Shown here: positions 32,481 through 43,235 of the stretch, one piece after another | Layout: each line of letters starts with the position of its first letter | Position numbering within the stretch: the stretch's first letter is position 1 | DNA from: Brachypterus glaber | Taxonomy: Eukaryota > Arthropoda > Insecta > Coleoptera > Kateretidae | NCBI GenBank assembly: GCA_958510825.1 | Contig: OY294051.1 | Coordinates: 28,755,265-28,819,264, forward strand | Reading direction: 5' to 3' | DNA length: 64,000 nucleotides | Notes under the pieces: model-generated | Databases searched by the model: none | The model's input: only the letters and a program-made list of their open reading frames with translations | What the model was told of the DNA's origin: nothing | Program-made: the position numbers and the translations under genes

Positions 32481-32830
32481 TTCATGTTGAAAGACGGAGA
32501 TCGTAGGAAGATATACAAAAAGCAATAAAACATTATTTTTAATATTTTGATGCGTTGCTTGCGAGATAAATGGCAAGGATGTATAAGGTAAAAACAACAT
32601 TAAATTGTTATATGCTTGGCAGTAAAAAGAAACAGATTGAAAGATGGCTTTGCAATACCGTTCTTCTTGTATTATGGAGTAGTAAATTTAGTTTGGTTCA
32701 ATAAAAGCTCCAAACTCCGACCGTGAAGTGCCTTCAATCTACTCCAATTCACGTCAAATTTAAACTTACGAAGCTATCCTGGGTTAGGGTGGACCGCAGG
32801 ATAATATATTTTATTTCCCTCTAGTACACT

Positions 32831-33030
32831 GATAATTCGTTGTCGTAGTAAATACTAAACCTGTTTGCCTATTTGGAACCCCAGGCAACATTTGTTATTA
32901 ATTACAAGTTTTACAGTAAAACAACAGAACAACGTTATTTTTTACTGTAACAACTTGTAATTAATAACAAAGGTTGCCTGGAGTTCCAAATAGGCAAAAA
33001 CGTTTAGTATTTACTACGATAACGATTCTC
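32831..33030. mobile_element. 200-bp palindrome
   Basis: Arms of about 95 bp: CGTAGTAAATACTAAAC, GCCTATTTGGAACCCCAGGC and TTGTTATTAATTACAAGTT are each repeated in inverse. A relative of the inner part occurs at 27325-27430 inside the piggyBac-type element. Confidence 0.75.
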
Positions 33031-33059
33031 AGGGTAAGGAAATAAATTATTTTTTTTAT

Positions 33060-33301
33060 TGCTTGTTTTACATTTTTAGACGTTTTATATACAAAAATAG
33101 TATATTCTATAACTAGTATGGAATAGACAATATTCCGCGCAAGCGGAAAGTTTGTCGAGCCGGTCGGCGAGTATGACGGTTGCTTGTTTTACATTTTTAG
33201 ACGTTTTATATACAAAAATAGTATATTCTATAACTAGTATGGAATAGACAATATTCCGCGCAAGCGGAAAGTTTGTCGAGCCGGTCGGCGAGTATGACGG
33301 T
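33060..33301. repeat. 121-bp tandem duplication
   Basis: 33060-33180 and 33181-33301 read identical by eye. It spans 36 bp of flank plus the outer hairpin half of family 1 copy C. Confidence 0.85.
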
Positions 33302-33893
33302 CCCGCGAGCGCGGAATGACTATTCCATACGTGTTGTAGACTATACTTTTTCTTCGACTGCAAATATGAAACACTGTATGGCATTAAACTGCGGACAAGC
33401 TTAAAAACAATGTTCCACATTGCAAATGCAAGAAACACATATTTTTAAATAAAGCAATTAATGTTATTTAATAATTTTATCAAATCAGTACTTAAAAAAG
33501 ATGTTTATTTAATTTTAGGACATATTTACAAATTATAATGCAAAAATTGAAGGTTATGTCAGATTTTTGTGACAGATATCAGCTTTAAATATTTAACAAT
33601 AGGTGGAGCAGTTTTAATTTTTTGAACTAAATTGATAAAAAACTGGTCAAATATCAAGAAAAACTAATAAACTTTATGTAATATTAACGCAAAACTTTAA
33701 ATTGCATTAAATTATTCAATATTTCATGGTAAAATACATATATTTTTGCTAATTTTGCTACAGTTTTCTTTACTTTTATAAACACTACATGTGCTCATTC
33801 TAACACTTGATACGGAATATTCATACCGTATCTAGAGCTAGAATGGATTCATTCTGTGTTTGAAAAGTGTGTGTATTTGCAATCGTAGAAAAA
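33096..33893 (-). mobile_element. Helentron-like hairpin element, family 1 copy C with duplicated end
   Basis: Same family as 3967-4669, but the outer hairpin half together with 36 bp of flank is duplicated in tandem (33060-33180 and 33181-33301). Ends with ATCGTAGAAAAA near 33893. Confidence 0.7.
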
Positions 33894-34180
33894 GATAATT
33901 ATCTCAAAAATCCTTGATACAGGTTTATTTATTACAATAAACAATTTTGTTATGGTATATCAAACGCATATAGCTCGGAAATTGTTTGAGTGCGTGCACT
34001 GCATGAGAAAAATTTCCTTAAAGCAAAATGTTTTTGATATACCAGAGGAGCAATTCGAACGTATGTTGACGTGATGTGGTATCATCACCGGTGAACGGGC
34101 TATCGAACGTTCACTTGCGGATAGGTGGCGTGATGTAAATACATCACATTACACGAATGATATTTTCACAGAATATTTCA

Positions 34181-34715
34181 TAATATAATATTAAAGTACT
34201 AGTTTCATAATACACGTTTTTAGCGCACGAGTACAAGTTTAGAAAACGAGCCGCTTGTGGCGAGTTTTCTAAAGTACTAGTGCTCTAAAAACGTATGTTA
34301 TGAAACTAGTACTTTATACAATTTTTTCTATTTTGCTCTAAAATTTAAAAAACTTACATTTAAATTGATGACTGATTTAGGGATTTTTGTTTTGGGTTGG
34401 CATTACAGTTTACACTATGTTTAAAATTCTAGAAACAAATGATATTTTGATATATTTTACAGTCATCTCTTCTTTTTTCACTGCAATTAACCAGTCCACA
34501 ATTTTAACACGGTAAAAAATAACCCAAATACAAAATTTTGTAAAAAATTAAACTTTAAATCGACATTGACATTTGTACGCAAAACGTCAAGAGATAGGCT
34601 TTTGTATGTTGCCAACCCAACAGAAAGAAAAGTAGAGACCTCTTATGGGCCTATAAGAACACGCAAAATGCGTGTGATTATGAGCTTATAAGAGTCGCAA
34701 AATAGAAAAAAAAAT
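34181..34715 (-). mobile_element. Helentron-like hairpin element, family 2 copy B
   Basis: Same family as 10141-10635 with a longer hairpin core (AGAAAACGAGCCGCTTGTGG) and ends GTCGCAAAATAGAAAAA. Body alignable by eye over its length. Confidence 0.68.
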
Positions 34716-34813
34716 TAACAAGGTGAAAACTGCGAAGTAACAGTGTAATATCTACCTATGAAATATGTAGTAAAAAAATCTATCTATGCGTCGGTATGTT
34801 GGTCTCTCTGGTA

Positions 34814-34971
34814 TAACTTGTAACTACGATAACTCGAGAACGCTTTAAGATAAATACTTCTTTGGAATATTATCGAAAGTTTTCGGCTGGGTTAACTTGT
34901 AACTACGATAACTCGAGAACGCTTTAAGATAAATACTTCTTTGGAATATTATCGAAAGTTTTCGGCTGAAA
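34814..34971. repeat. 79-bp tandem duplication
   Basis: TAACTTGTAACTACGATAAC to GTTTTCGGCTG occurs twice with 79-bp period (34814 and 34893), practically identical. Confidence 0.85.
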
Positions 34972-35408
34972 TTATTTTTGGTAACAATATGGGTGGGGGG
35001 TAAGTGAAAGGACAAAAGTTATAAAAAAACTTAAAATTTTGTCCTTTTTCGAAAAAAAAAACTACACGTATAATACACGTAGAAAAATGTTGTGCCTACC
35101 ATTTTGTTTTTTATGGATTTTTATGAGTACTTGGTACTTTGTAGTCGGTTTATTTTGTCATGTACAATACGCCTTCGCCAAAATTTTAAATAATTATAAT
35201 TCGTAAAATATTTATACTCTAATTAAATATTTTTTTTTGCTATTTTTTGAAACACCCTGTAAATATATGATTTTTTTCAGAATTTTACTGTAATTTCATA
35301 TACACACTGCGATAATACCTAAGGTTGTTATAGTTGGTTTGGTAACTGGTAACTGTAACAATCAGTGAATGTTTACTAGACTTTCGTATATGCAAAAACG
35401 TTCAGTAT

Positions 35409-35912
35409 GGGAACGTTCAAGTATTACGTAACGCAGAATTTGGCCATTTTTGACCCCCACCCCCTATGTAACGCGGCGTAGCATTTTCGAGACCCTCCTA
35501 TTGTTACGTAATTTTTTTTACAAGAAGTAAAAAAAATTGGAAGGAAATTTTTCTTTATGGTTTAAACCAGTTTTTAACCGGTTATTGCCTCCGTGTTTTA
35601 ACCCAAAACCGGTCTGATGTAATTTCGGCAACCGGTTAACCAAAAACCGGTTATTGGCTATGGTTTTTTATCTCTAATTTGTTTTTGTTTAGAAGATTTA
35701 GTGAACTGTTAACCACGCCGTGTGCAATAAAAGTTGCAAGGAATCAGTCTCTTTAGGCCTAGATCATTGTTAAAAATGTGATCCAATAAAAATTTTATGA
35801 GTTTATAATTTTTTAAGTGTTACGTAACATTTTTACTGACACCCATCCCCCTCTGTAACGCAGCGTAACGTTTTCGAGACTCCCCAGCGCGTTACGTAAT
35901 ACTTGAACGCTC
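35409..35912. mobile_element. Harbinger-like MITE, longer copy
   Basis: Ends GGGAACGTTCAAGTATTACG and GTTACGTAATACTTGAACGC; interior repeats CCCCC-tract plus TGTAACGCrGCGTA and TTTTCGAGAC on both sides. Same family as 55512-55646. Confidence 0.6.
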
Positions 35913-35996
35913 CTTATGTAGTAGAGTAACGGATTCCCAGTACATAAGTACCTATCCATAAAATCTGTTAATTGACATTTCTTAAATTTTTTGCAG

Positions 35997-36056
35997 GTAC
36001 AGGGAAAACAAAAAATGGCCCACTCTACTTGAACCTGTTCAAGCCTCGATGTAAAG
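35997..36056 (+). CDS. Orphan exon candidate, 60 bp
   Basis: Pyrimidine tract and TTTTTTGCAG before, GTAAGC after; the frame ACA GGG ... TGT AAA is open and reads TGKTKNGPLYLNLFKPRCK. Phase 2 in, 1 out. I recognise no family and no partner exon. Good splice sites in AT-rich DNA can occur by chance. Confidence 0.25.
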
Positions 36057-36120
36057 GTAAGCACTATTAACTCAATTCTTGACCATTCTTGATCATTTTA
36101 TACGTAAATTGATCTTACAA

Positions 36121-36205
36121 GCATGTCACGTGACTATATGTCTCTCACACTTTGTGTTAACAGTCACAAAGTGGGATAGAGCGCGCACAGTAACGTGGCA
36201 TGCCT
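36121..36205. repeat. Short imperfect palindrome
   Basis: GCATGTCACGT at the left and ACGTGGCATGC at the right, with CACTTTGTG and CACAAAGTG inside. About 85 bp; MITE-like. Confidence 0.55.
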
Positions 36206-36302
36206 GATGAAAAAATACAACTCTATACTTACAATTTTCCATATGGTCCCTATATGGAAAGTACGAAACTAACTTATTCACCAATATTATTTTGTTAAGA
36301 AA

Positions 36303-37483
36303 TAAGGTAAAGTTGGTTAACTGGGGTAACTTGAACATAGCTTTATATCTTTTTTTTGGTGTAAACTATTTATTTTCAAACTTGGTATATTGGTCCTACA
36401 TGCTACCCTGCTCCCTGTGCATGTGGCCAAGGTCAGCCATTTTCCGTCGAAGTAAACATAAACAAAATTTATTTATCCAATACATACAGATAATGAGACA
36501 ATTACCAGCTTTATTTTAAATAGATAAACTCAATAATAACCCCCGCGTGGCTTTTGCTTTATTGACTGGATAATTATTTATTTTACCCACTCAACTGTCA
36601 CTTGTCAAATTATTTTCTTGTAAATGTCATTTAAATTTTTAATAAAAATATGAATTTCTAAGCTATTTATTGGATAAAACCTTGTATGGCACTCATGGGT
36701 AAACCGATATTGCCCTCTCGAAAATTAACCTGCTTGGCAATATCTTACTTTACCCACTAGTACCATAAATAACTATTTTTATGATCAATTACAATACTTT
36801 ATAGACTTTTTTTTTAATTCACTGTGAGTAAGATTTTGACTACATTACAGTTCAACATACAAATATACATGTATAAAATTAAATATGTATTCTTAAATTC
36901 CTTTATGGTATTTTGTGGTTAGGAATATGCGTTCTAGTTTAAATGCGTATGACCCAATTACCCTGAATTATTCTGTACCTGGGGTAACTGGAGTATAAAA
37001 TTTTTCTAAAGAAAACCTTGCTAAAGAAAATAACTAAAAAGGATATTAGAGTTAAAACTACCAGTAGCTCTTCTGAGGAAGACGTCTGAAATGAATTTGA
37101 AGATGTGACGAAGTCGGCCTAACAGTAATTGAAGGAGATGAATCTATCTGTCTAATAAAAAATTCTTCTTTGGAGAGAACATATTAAAATAGTTACTCTA
37201 CATCTCAGATAAAAAATATTACATGTTACCTTAATAGTATTGAAGTTACACGCGTCTGTTTCAGTTACCCGGGGTAACGTACCCCATATTTCCGGGTAAC
37301 TGGAACAGGCGGTAATCAAAGGAAACTAAAAACAAAAGTAGAGCGTAACATCAACTTGGAACAAATGTTGTGTATTCAACCTTTAGAGAAACGATGAAAG
37401 ATTAAGTAAAAAAATGTCATACATTAAAAGTTAAGATAAAATCACATGTAATTTTATGTTCCAGTTAACCAACTTGACCTTAT
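36303..37483. mobile_element. Second TA-flanked element with GGTAACTGG motifs
   Basis: Ends AGGTAAAGTTGGTTAACTGG and CCAGTTAACCAACTTGACCT with TA outside. Inner copies of GGGGTAACTGGA or its inverse at about 36955-36995 and 37258-37310. Same design as 23405-24214 with other sequence. Contains the family 3 hairpin element at 36475-36780. Confidence 0.65.
36475..36780 (+). mobile_element. Helentron-like hairpin element, family 3 copy 1
   Basis: Inverse copy of 37950-38295. Starts near TTATCCAATACATACAG, ends in a hairpin whose core is GAAAATTAACCTGC, with GGGTAAACCGATATTGCC pairing with GGCAATATCTTACTTTACCC and ACTAGT at the outer side. Lies inside the TA-flanked element 36303-37483. Confidence 0.62.
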
Positions 37484-37949
37484 AATTTTACCATAATTAG
37501 TTTGAAACCCTAAGAGGTTAATAGCATATTAACTAACAAGCTAAGAATGTAACTCTGACATGTACTTAGCGAGTTAGGTACACTATTTTTCCTACGCCCC
37601 CTATTAATAAATTAATTACAAAAACTATTTAAAGAAGTATTTAAAGAAAATTTATGCAAATTAAAATTTATTATGTGAGTAAAATTATCTTGAGAAAGCC
37701 CTGCTGTCGACAAGGATAAAATTTTCTGTATTTCAGTGTATTTTTGGTAAAAACTGAAAAACAGAAAGATCCATTTCTTTAACTCTAAAACTCTTGATGT
37801 GCCAATTTCAGTAAGATTTGGTGATTTTATTTAATTTTGGGAAAATTTTAAACAAACGTTACCAAAGTTACCAAACTTAGGTTAGTATACTAACTACTAA
37901 TATAGTATATATAGTTTATTTGTAGAAATGTTAAATTTTCTATTAGATC

Positions 37950-38295
37950 GTAGAAAATAGTTATATATGGTACTAGTGGGTAAAGTAAGATATTGCCCAT
38001 GAGAAAATTAACCTGCGAGGCGTCTGCCAAGCAGGTTAATTTTCGAGACGGCAATATCGGTTTACCCATGAGTGCCATACAAGGTTTTATCCAATAAATA
38101 GCTTAGGAATTCATATTTTTATTAAAAACTTTAATGACATTTACAAGAAAATAATTTGACAAGTGACAGTTGAGTGGGTAAAATAAATAATTATCCACTC
38201 AATAAAGTAAAAGCCACGCGGGGGTTATTATTGAGTTTATCTATTTAAAATAAAGCTGGTAATTGTCTTATTATCTGTATGTATTGGATAAAATA
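37950..38295 (-). mobile_element. Helentron-like hairpin element, family 3 copy 2
   Basis: Outer hairpin: ACTAGTGGGTAAAGTAAG pairs with GGTTTACCCATGAGT around a core containing ACCTGCGAGGCGTCTG; then TTTTATCCAATAAATAGC, matched in inverse by TGTATTGGATAAAATATT near 38280-38295. Same architecture as families 1, 2 and 4. Confidence 0.62.
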
Positions 38296-39045
38296 TTTTT
38301 TTTATTCAGGGACGCTAAATATGACGGCTGTCACATTGGATTCTTATCAAAGGGGCGCGCCTGGGCGTATGATACGACATGTATTATATTTAATCACGTA
38401 TCCCATTTAATCAGATGTTGACTTAAGACATCAAAATATATAATTTTGAACTTCTCAACAACAGGGCAACGCGTGGTTGTACTCCTCGCAGCTTTACAGC
38501 AAAGGACCCAGAAAACCAGCTTAAAAGTCTAGTATATAGCATTCTAAACTTGCTAGCAAGAAAAATGGAATAAATATTTGGACGTTCAAATTATTTCCCA
38601 AAAATTAAATGAAAAATTAATACTACAAATGACTGAATTTATGTCGAAAATATATGGTTTAATTGAGATCGTGCTAATAATGAACTATTTTATAGCTCAA
38701 AAATTTACTTTATTTCGACATAATAGATCAAAAATATCGACCTAAAATAGTTCTTGATATAAATATGATTAAAAATAACATGCCATTTTAGGTTTCTGAA
38801 TGGATAAACAAATAGGAATAAAAATGGGAGCTATATTATCAGTGCTTGTTGGGTGCATGTAAATGCATTTGGGGACATTTTAAGAATTTTTCTGGCAGAA
38901 TTTAATCGCTTATTTAGTATACTTGTTTCAAGCTTTTTGTGGTTTTCTGGGGGATCAGGTAGGCTACGAAAATTCTCCAACTAATAAAACTAAATTTTAC
39001 AACTATTAAAAAATTGATGACAAAAAAAAGGCCATTACACGGAAA

Positions 39046-39443
39046 AAAAATTATAGCTAGGAGCGCTATAACACACATACCAAGCAAATTATAATCGCTT
39101 ATTATATAAATACAAGGCTTTCTCTTACAATTATGGCAGTCAGTGTAAAAATTTATATGAAATACTTTAATTGTTTAGTGAATAATAAAATATAACAAAT
39201 AGTATGGCATTTATAGCTTAAATAGATTTAATTATTGTCCGTGCTAATAATTTTTATAATATAATAAAATTTCTGTAAATTTATAATAGTGCCTGTAATA
39301 ATATATATAATCGTTTCCAATTTATTTTTAACATTATTAGTTATTGTGTCCCTTATAATCTATAGCTTAAATCACTATAATTTGCCACTGTTACCAAATA
39401 TCTTATAATGTATAGCGCAGAGCCCACTAATTTCTTTCCGTGT
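39046..39443. mobile_element. MITE with TACACGGAAA ends
   Basis: TTACACGGAAAAAAAATTAT at the left, TTTCTTTCCGTGTA at the right, about 400 bp; the inside repeats TATAATnGCTTATTATA-like words. No gene. Confidence 0.65.
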
Positions 39444-40974
39444 ACCTCTCCAGATTTGGAAAAAAACTTTTAGGACATGTTAAGTGGTATTTCTAACTTG
39501 GAAGTTCATACTTGGACTTCTTAACCGAGTTCTTAACTTTGCTAGTAATTTGATTATAGAATAACAAAATAGTTTATGAGAACATTATATCTACAATGGA
39601 ATAAAAAAATAGACAACTTTGTCCCAACTTTTAAAATATAGCCCAGATTTTTCAACTTTAGATAGTTATATACAATTGAAAACAACTTTTTAAAATGCCC
39701 GTCCGTCTTTCTGTTCGTTTGTCCGTCCATCCGTTTTTATGTTAAACTCAAGAAAGTAATATCCAGTCGAAGTAACATTAAGTGTTACTTCGACTGGACT
39801 TTTCTTCCACTATCTTCGATTTTCCTAAATTTTTAAAAAATCGAAGATAGTCGAAGAAAACTCCGATCTACTTTTTTCAGGAACTTTTATTAAAAAAGCT
39901 TAATCGTAGCTTTGACAAAAGAGCCCCAAAAAACAATTTATAAGGAGCTATTAAAGTAATTTTTCAGGAAAAAAATACTTTATTAAAAGAACCAATCCTA
40001 CCAAATTTAAAAAACATCTAACAAAAAAGTTTAGCTTAAAACTTCACCACACTCTAAATTTGTCAATCTTACAGTAGTTTTAACTGTAATAATTAAAGCA
40101 AATTTACAATCTCAGAATGTGAATTTACAATATTCATTAAATTAACCTCAATATTACTGGGTTTAGTAAAATCTCAGCTCTTTTCCTGTCGGTACAATAA
40201 TTTTGCATTAAAATTCATGCTAGTGGTCCAAAAAGCCGGCACTTTTTTTCCGAAAATTACAAGAGCCCGTAATACTGCTTGAAATACACATTAAATTCGA
40301 TGCTTAAATTACTGTGAAATCACAGGTAAAAATTCACATTTTTACAGATATCTGTGAATTTACAGTACTGATTTAAATTTATCACTTTCTTTGCTGGCAA
40401 CATATGACCTACTTTATTTGCTGTAAAATTACCATATTTGCATTTACAGTGCAGGAAAAAATTTACAAGTGCGAGGAGTATATGTACTATAGAATGCGAA
40501 GCATTGTTCATCTTCACGGATTGTTATACCTAACATTCTGTCGCAGCTTTATAATTTAAAATATGCAAATATAGAGCAACTAAGCTATAGTAAAGCTGAC
40601 ATAGTTACTTTCTAATTACTCTACGAGAAAATTACCATACGGGCACAAAATCACTGTATCGCACAGACGGCATTTTTTTAAGTAAATAATAGCTGTTGCC
40701 CTACTGCCCCAGGGCAGTAGACTGCCATCCATTTTTTGCAATGGTATACCTGTGTTGATAATTTCAACTGTGTATAAAATAACGGTTTTGTTTGACGTTT
40801 GAGAATTAATTCGAATTTTGAGGTTATATTTGTCGACAGTTACAGTTGTATCAGTAGGTACAGTTAGGGACCCTAAATAAAGTGAGATTAAACCTCACGT
40901 GTGACGTTTAATGTCATTAGTTATAGGGTCCATAGGTATAGTTATCTTTTGGTAATTCTTTACTCACTTAACTA

Positions 40975-41258
40975 ATGTTAAAACCAAAATATTATATAAA
41001 GCTAAATACTGACCTTGCAAAAGCATAGGGAAATTACCCGCACTTCCCTTATATCCATTTTAGATTTTTGTCATAAATATTTTGTCTAATATAATAGGGC
41101 TGTACAGTACGCATGTATACCTAATTCAAAACAAGAAATATAAATAAAAATATAAATCTAAAATGGATGTAAGGTAAGTGCGGGTAATTTTCCTATTCTT
41201 TTGTAAGGTCACTATTTAGCTATAGGTAAAATTTTAGTTTTAACATTAATAAACCTTA
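40975..41258. mobile_element. Foldback element, about 100-bp arms
   Basis: Left arm includes CCTTGCAAAAGCATAGGGAA, TTACCCGCACTTCCCTTA and ATCCATTTTAGAT; the right arm is the complement with a few changes. Centre is AT-rich. Confidence 0.75.
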
Positions 41259-41892
41259 ATCTCATTTTAATCTTCAAATATCAAATACGCGTATTATTGA
41301 TCGAGGAAAACAAATGAATATATAAGTACTTATAATAATCAATAGGCTTATTTTCGACTATAAATGACGTCATGGAGGGGTAAGAGTGAGAAACGTAACA
41401 ACACGAAAGAATGATTTTTTTAATTAAAAAAATTATTGCTATTTTTACCTTTCATGTACAATATGAAAAACAAAAAGTTCAGTAAAAATTAAAAAAAAAA
41501 TATTTATACTGTTTTTATTTTCTTAAAAAAAGTCAATTTTTTTGGGTAAAAAACTAAATTTAAAGTATGGGAGAAAATATGCAAACGGGTCCAGAATTGG
41601 AAATTGTCAGTCAGGTAACGTATTTTCTGAACAAGCTAGACGGGGGAGTAAAATATTCAAAATTAATTAAAATTTCTAAATATAATAATATGTCATGATT
41701 TGTTGTGATGGCCGGAAACAAAAATATTGATAGAGCTTTTAATACAAAAATGCGGATAAATTATCTTTATCATTTACATCCTGTTTTCATCAAAGATATG
41801 TCTTTACAAAATGAGACAAAAGCATGAAGATATTTCTAAAAAAAATATTTGTATAATTTAATAGGTTGCTTTTAAGGTTGATTTACCCAATC

Positions 41893-41992
41893 ATTAACAC
41901 TAAACTAACTAAGAAATTAACCAATGAAATAAAAGTGAAATAATTCTGTCGTTTCATTGGTCAAGTTCTTGGTTAGTTGAGTGTTAATGACT
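41893..41992. repeat. 100-bp hairpin
   Basis: CATTAACACTAAACTAACTA and AATTAACCAATGAAA pair with TTTCATTGGTCAAGTTC and GGTTAGTTGAGTGTTAATG. Confidence 0.7.
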
Positions 41993-42489
41993 GGACAAAC
42001 CATGCAATAATCGACCAAAGGTTCTGAAACAATATTATGCTGCTTACCATATATGGTATCCATTATTTTTCCCTAGAAATGTGCTGGATGTAATAAAAAA
42101 AGCATTATAGAAAACGTACTTGGAAACTTTTAGAGTTAAACTAAATTTACAAATTACAGAACTAAATAAAAACTAGAAAAATTATGACATCACCATCAGC
42201 ACCAGTTTTCAATTTCCGGTCGCCAGCCATCCCACTAAATACCAAGGGCGTCATTTCGTCGTAGCAGGGGGTCACCCCCCGGAATTTTAGAATTAGGCCA
42301 TTCGGTCTCAAAAATTAAGAATGTTTAAAGCAATAAATATCTGGGGAAAATATTAAATATCTTTAAACAACAGGGAATTTTGGTAAAAAGGTTTAATTAC
42401 TTTTTTATTTTATTTATTAAATTTTGTATTTTGTAATTTGTGAGGTAATTTATATATTGCGTGCTCAAGTGCTCAATAGACCTTTAAAT

Positions 42490-43235
42490 TCATAAAAATG
42501 TTGGCCTGCGGCGCTAGATCTTTCTTACATTTTGGTGTAATTTGGAATTGTAAAACTGTTTTAATATATTAAAATAAAAGTTTGTAAACAAAATGTCTAT
42601 GGCGCTAGGGCTCTCTTACGTTTTTTTATTTTATTTAAGATTGTAGAACTTAAGCGTGACATTTCCAAAAAGTTTCTTGCATTTTTTGTGAAATTTAGAA
42701 TAATAAAACTGTGAAAATTAAAATAGACCATCAAGTTTTTAAAAAATTTCGCCTGTGGCACTAGGCGTTCTTACGTTTTTCTCTATTTATGATTGTAGAA
42801 CTTAGGCGTAAAAGTCGTAAAAAAATTCGCCGTTGGCACTAAAGTTTCCTGAATTTTTTTTAACTTAATTTAAATTTAACAACATTTAATCTGTAAAAAA
42901 CTTCGTCTGCGGCTCTAGGGCTTTCTTTTTTTTTTAATTTAAGATTGTAGAATTTAAACGTGAAATTCTCTTGCATTTTTTTGAAATGTAGTATTTAAAA
43001 GTGTTTAAAATTTAAAGTAGGCTATCAACTTTGTAAACATTTTCGCCGGCAGCGCTAGGGCTCTCTTTCTTTTTTTATTTAAGTTTCTCAAACTTAAACA
43101 GAAATTTTTTAAAAATTTCCGCTTACGGTGCTAGAGTTTCTTGCATTTTTGTAAAATTTGAAATTAAAAACGGATTTAAAATTGACTATCAAATTTCTAA
43201 AAATCTTCGCCTGCGGCGCTAGTGCTTTCTTACGT
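42490..43235. repeat. Diverged tandem array around CGCCTGCGGCGCTAG
   Basis: Eight variants of CGCCTGCGGCGCTAGGGCTT near 42505, 42594, 42750, 42831, 42907, 43045, 43120 and 43209, spaced about 75-155 bp, separated by T-rich DNA with AAGATTGTAGAACTTAAGCG and TTTCTTGCATTTTT. Old satellite-like array or modular transposon interior. Confidence 0.7.

Noticed and set aside
32750..32830. Cysteine-switch exon of the MMP prodomain (TGCGGTCCACCC on minus strand)
   Set aside because: The frame meets a stop within a few codons and lacks the PRCG context.
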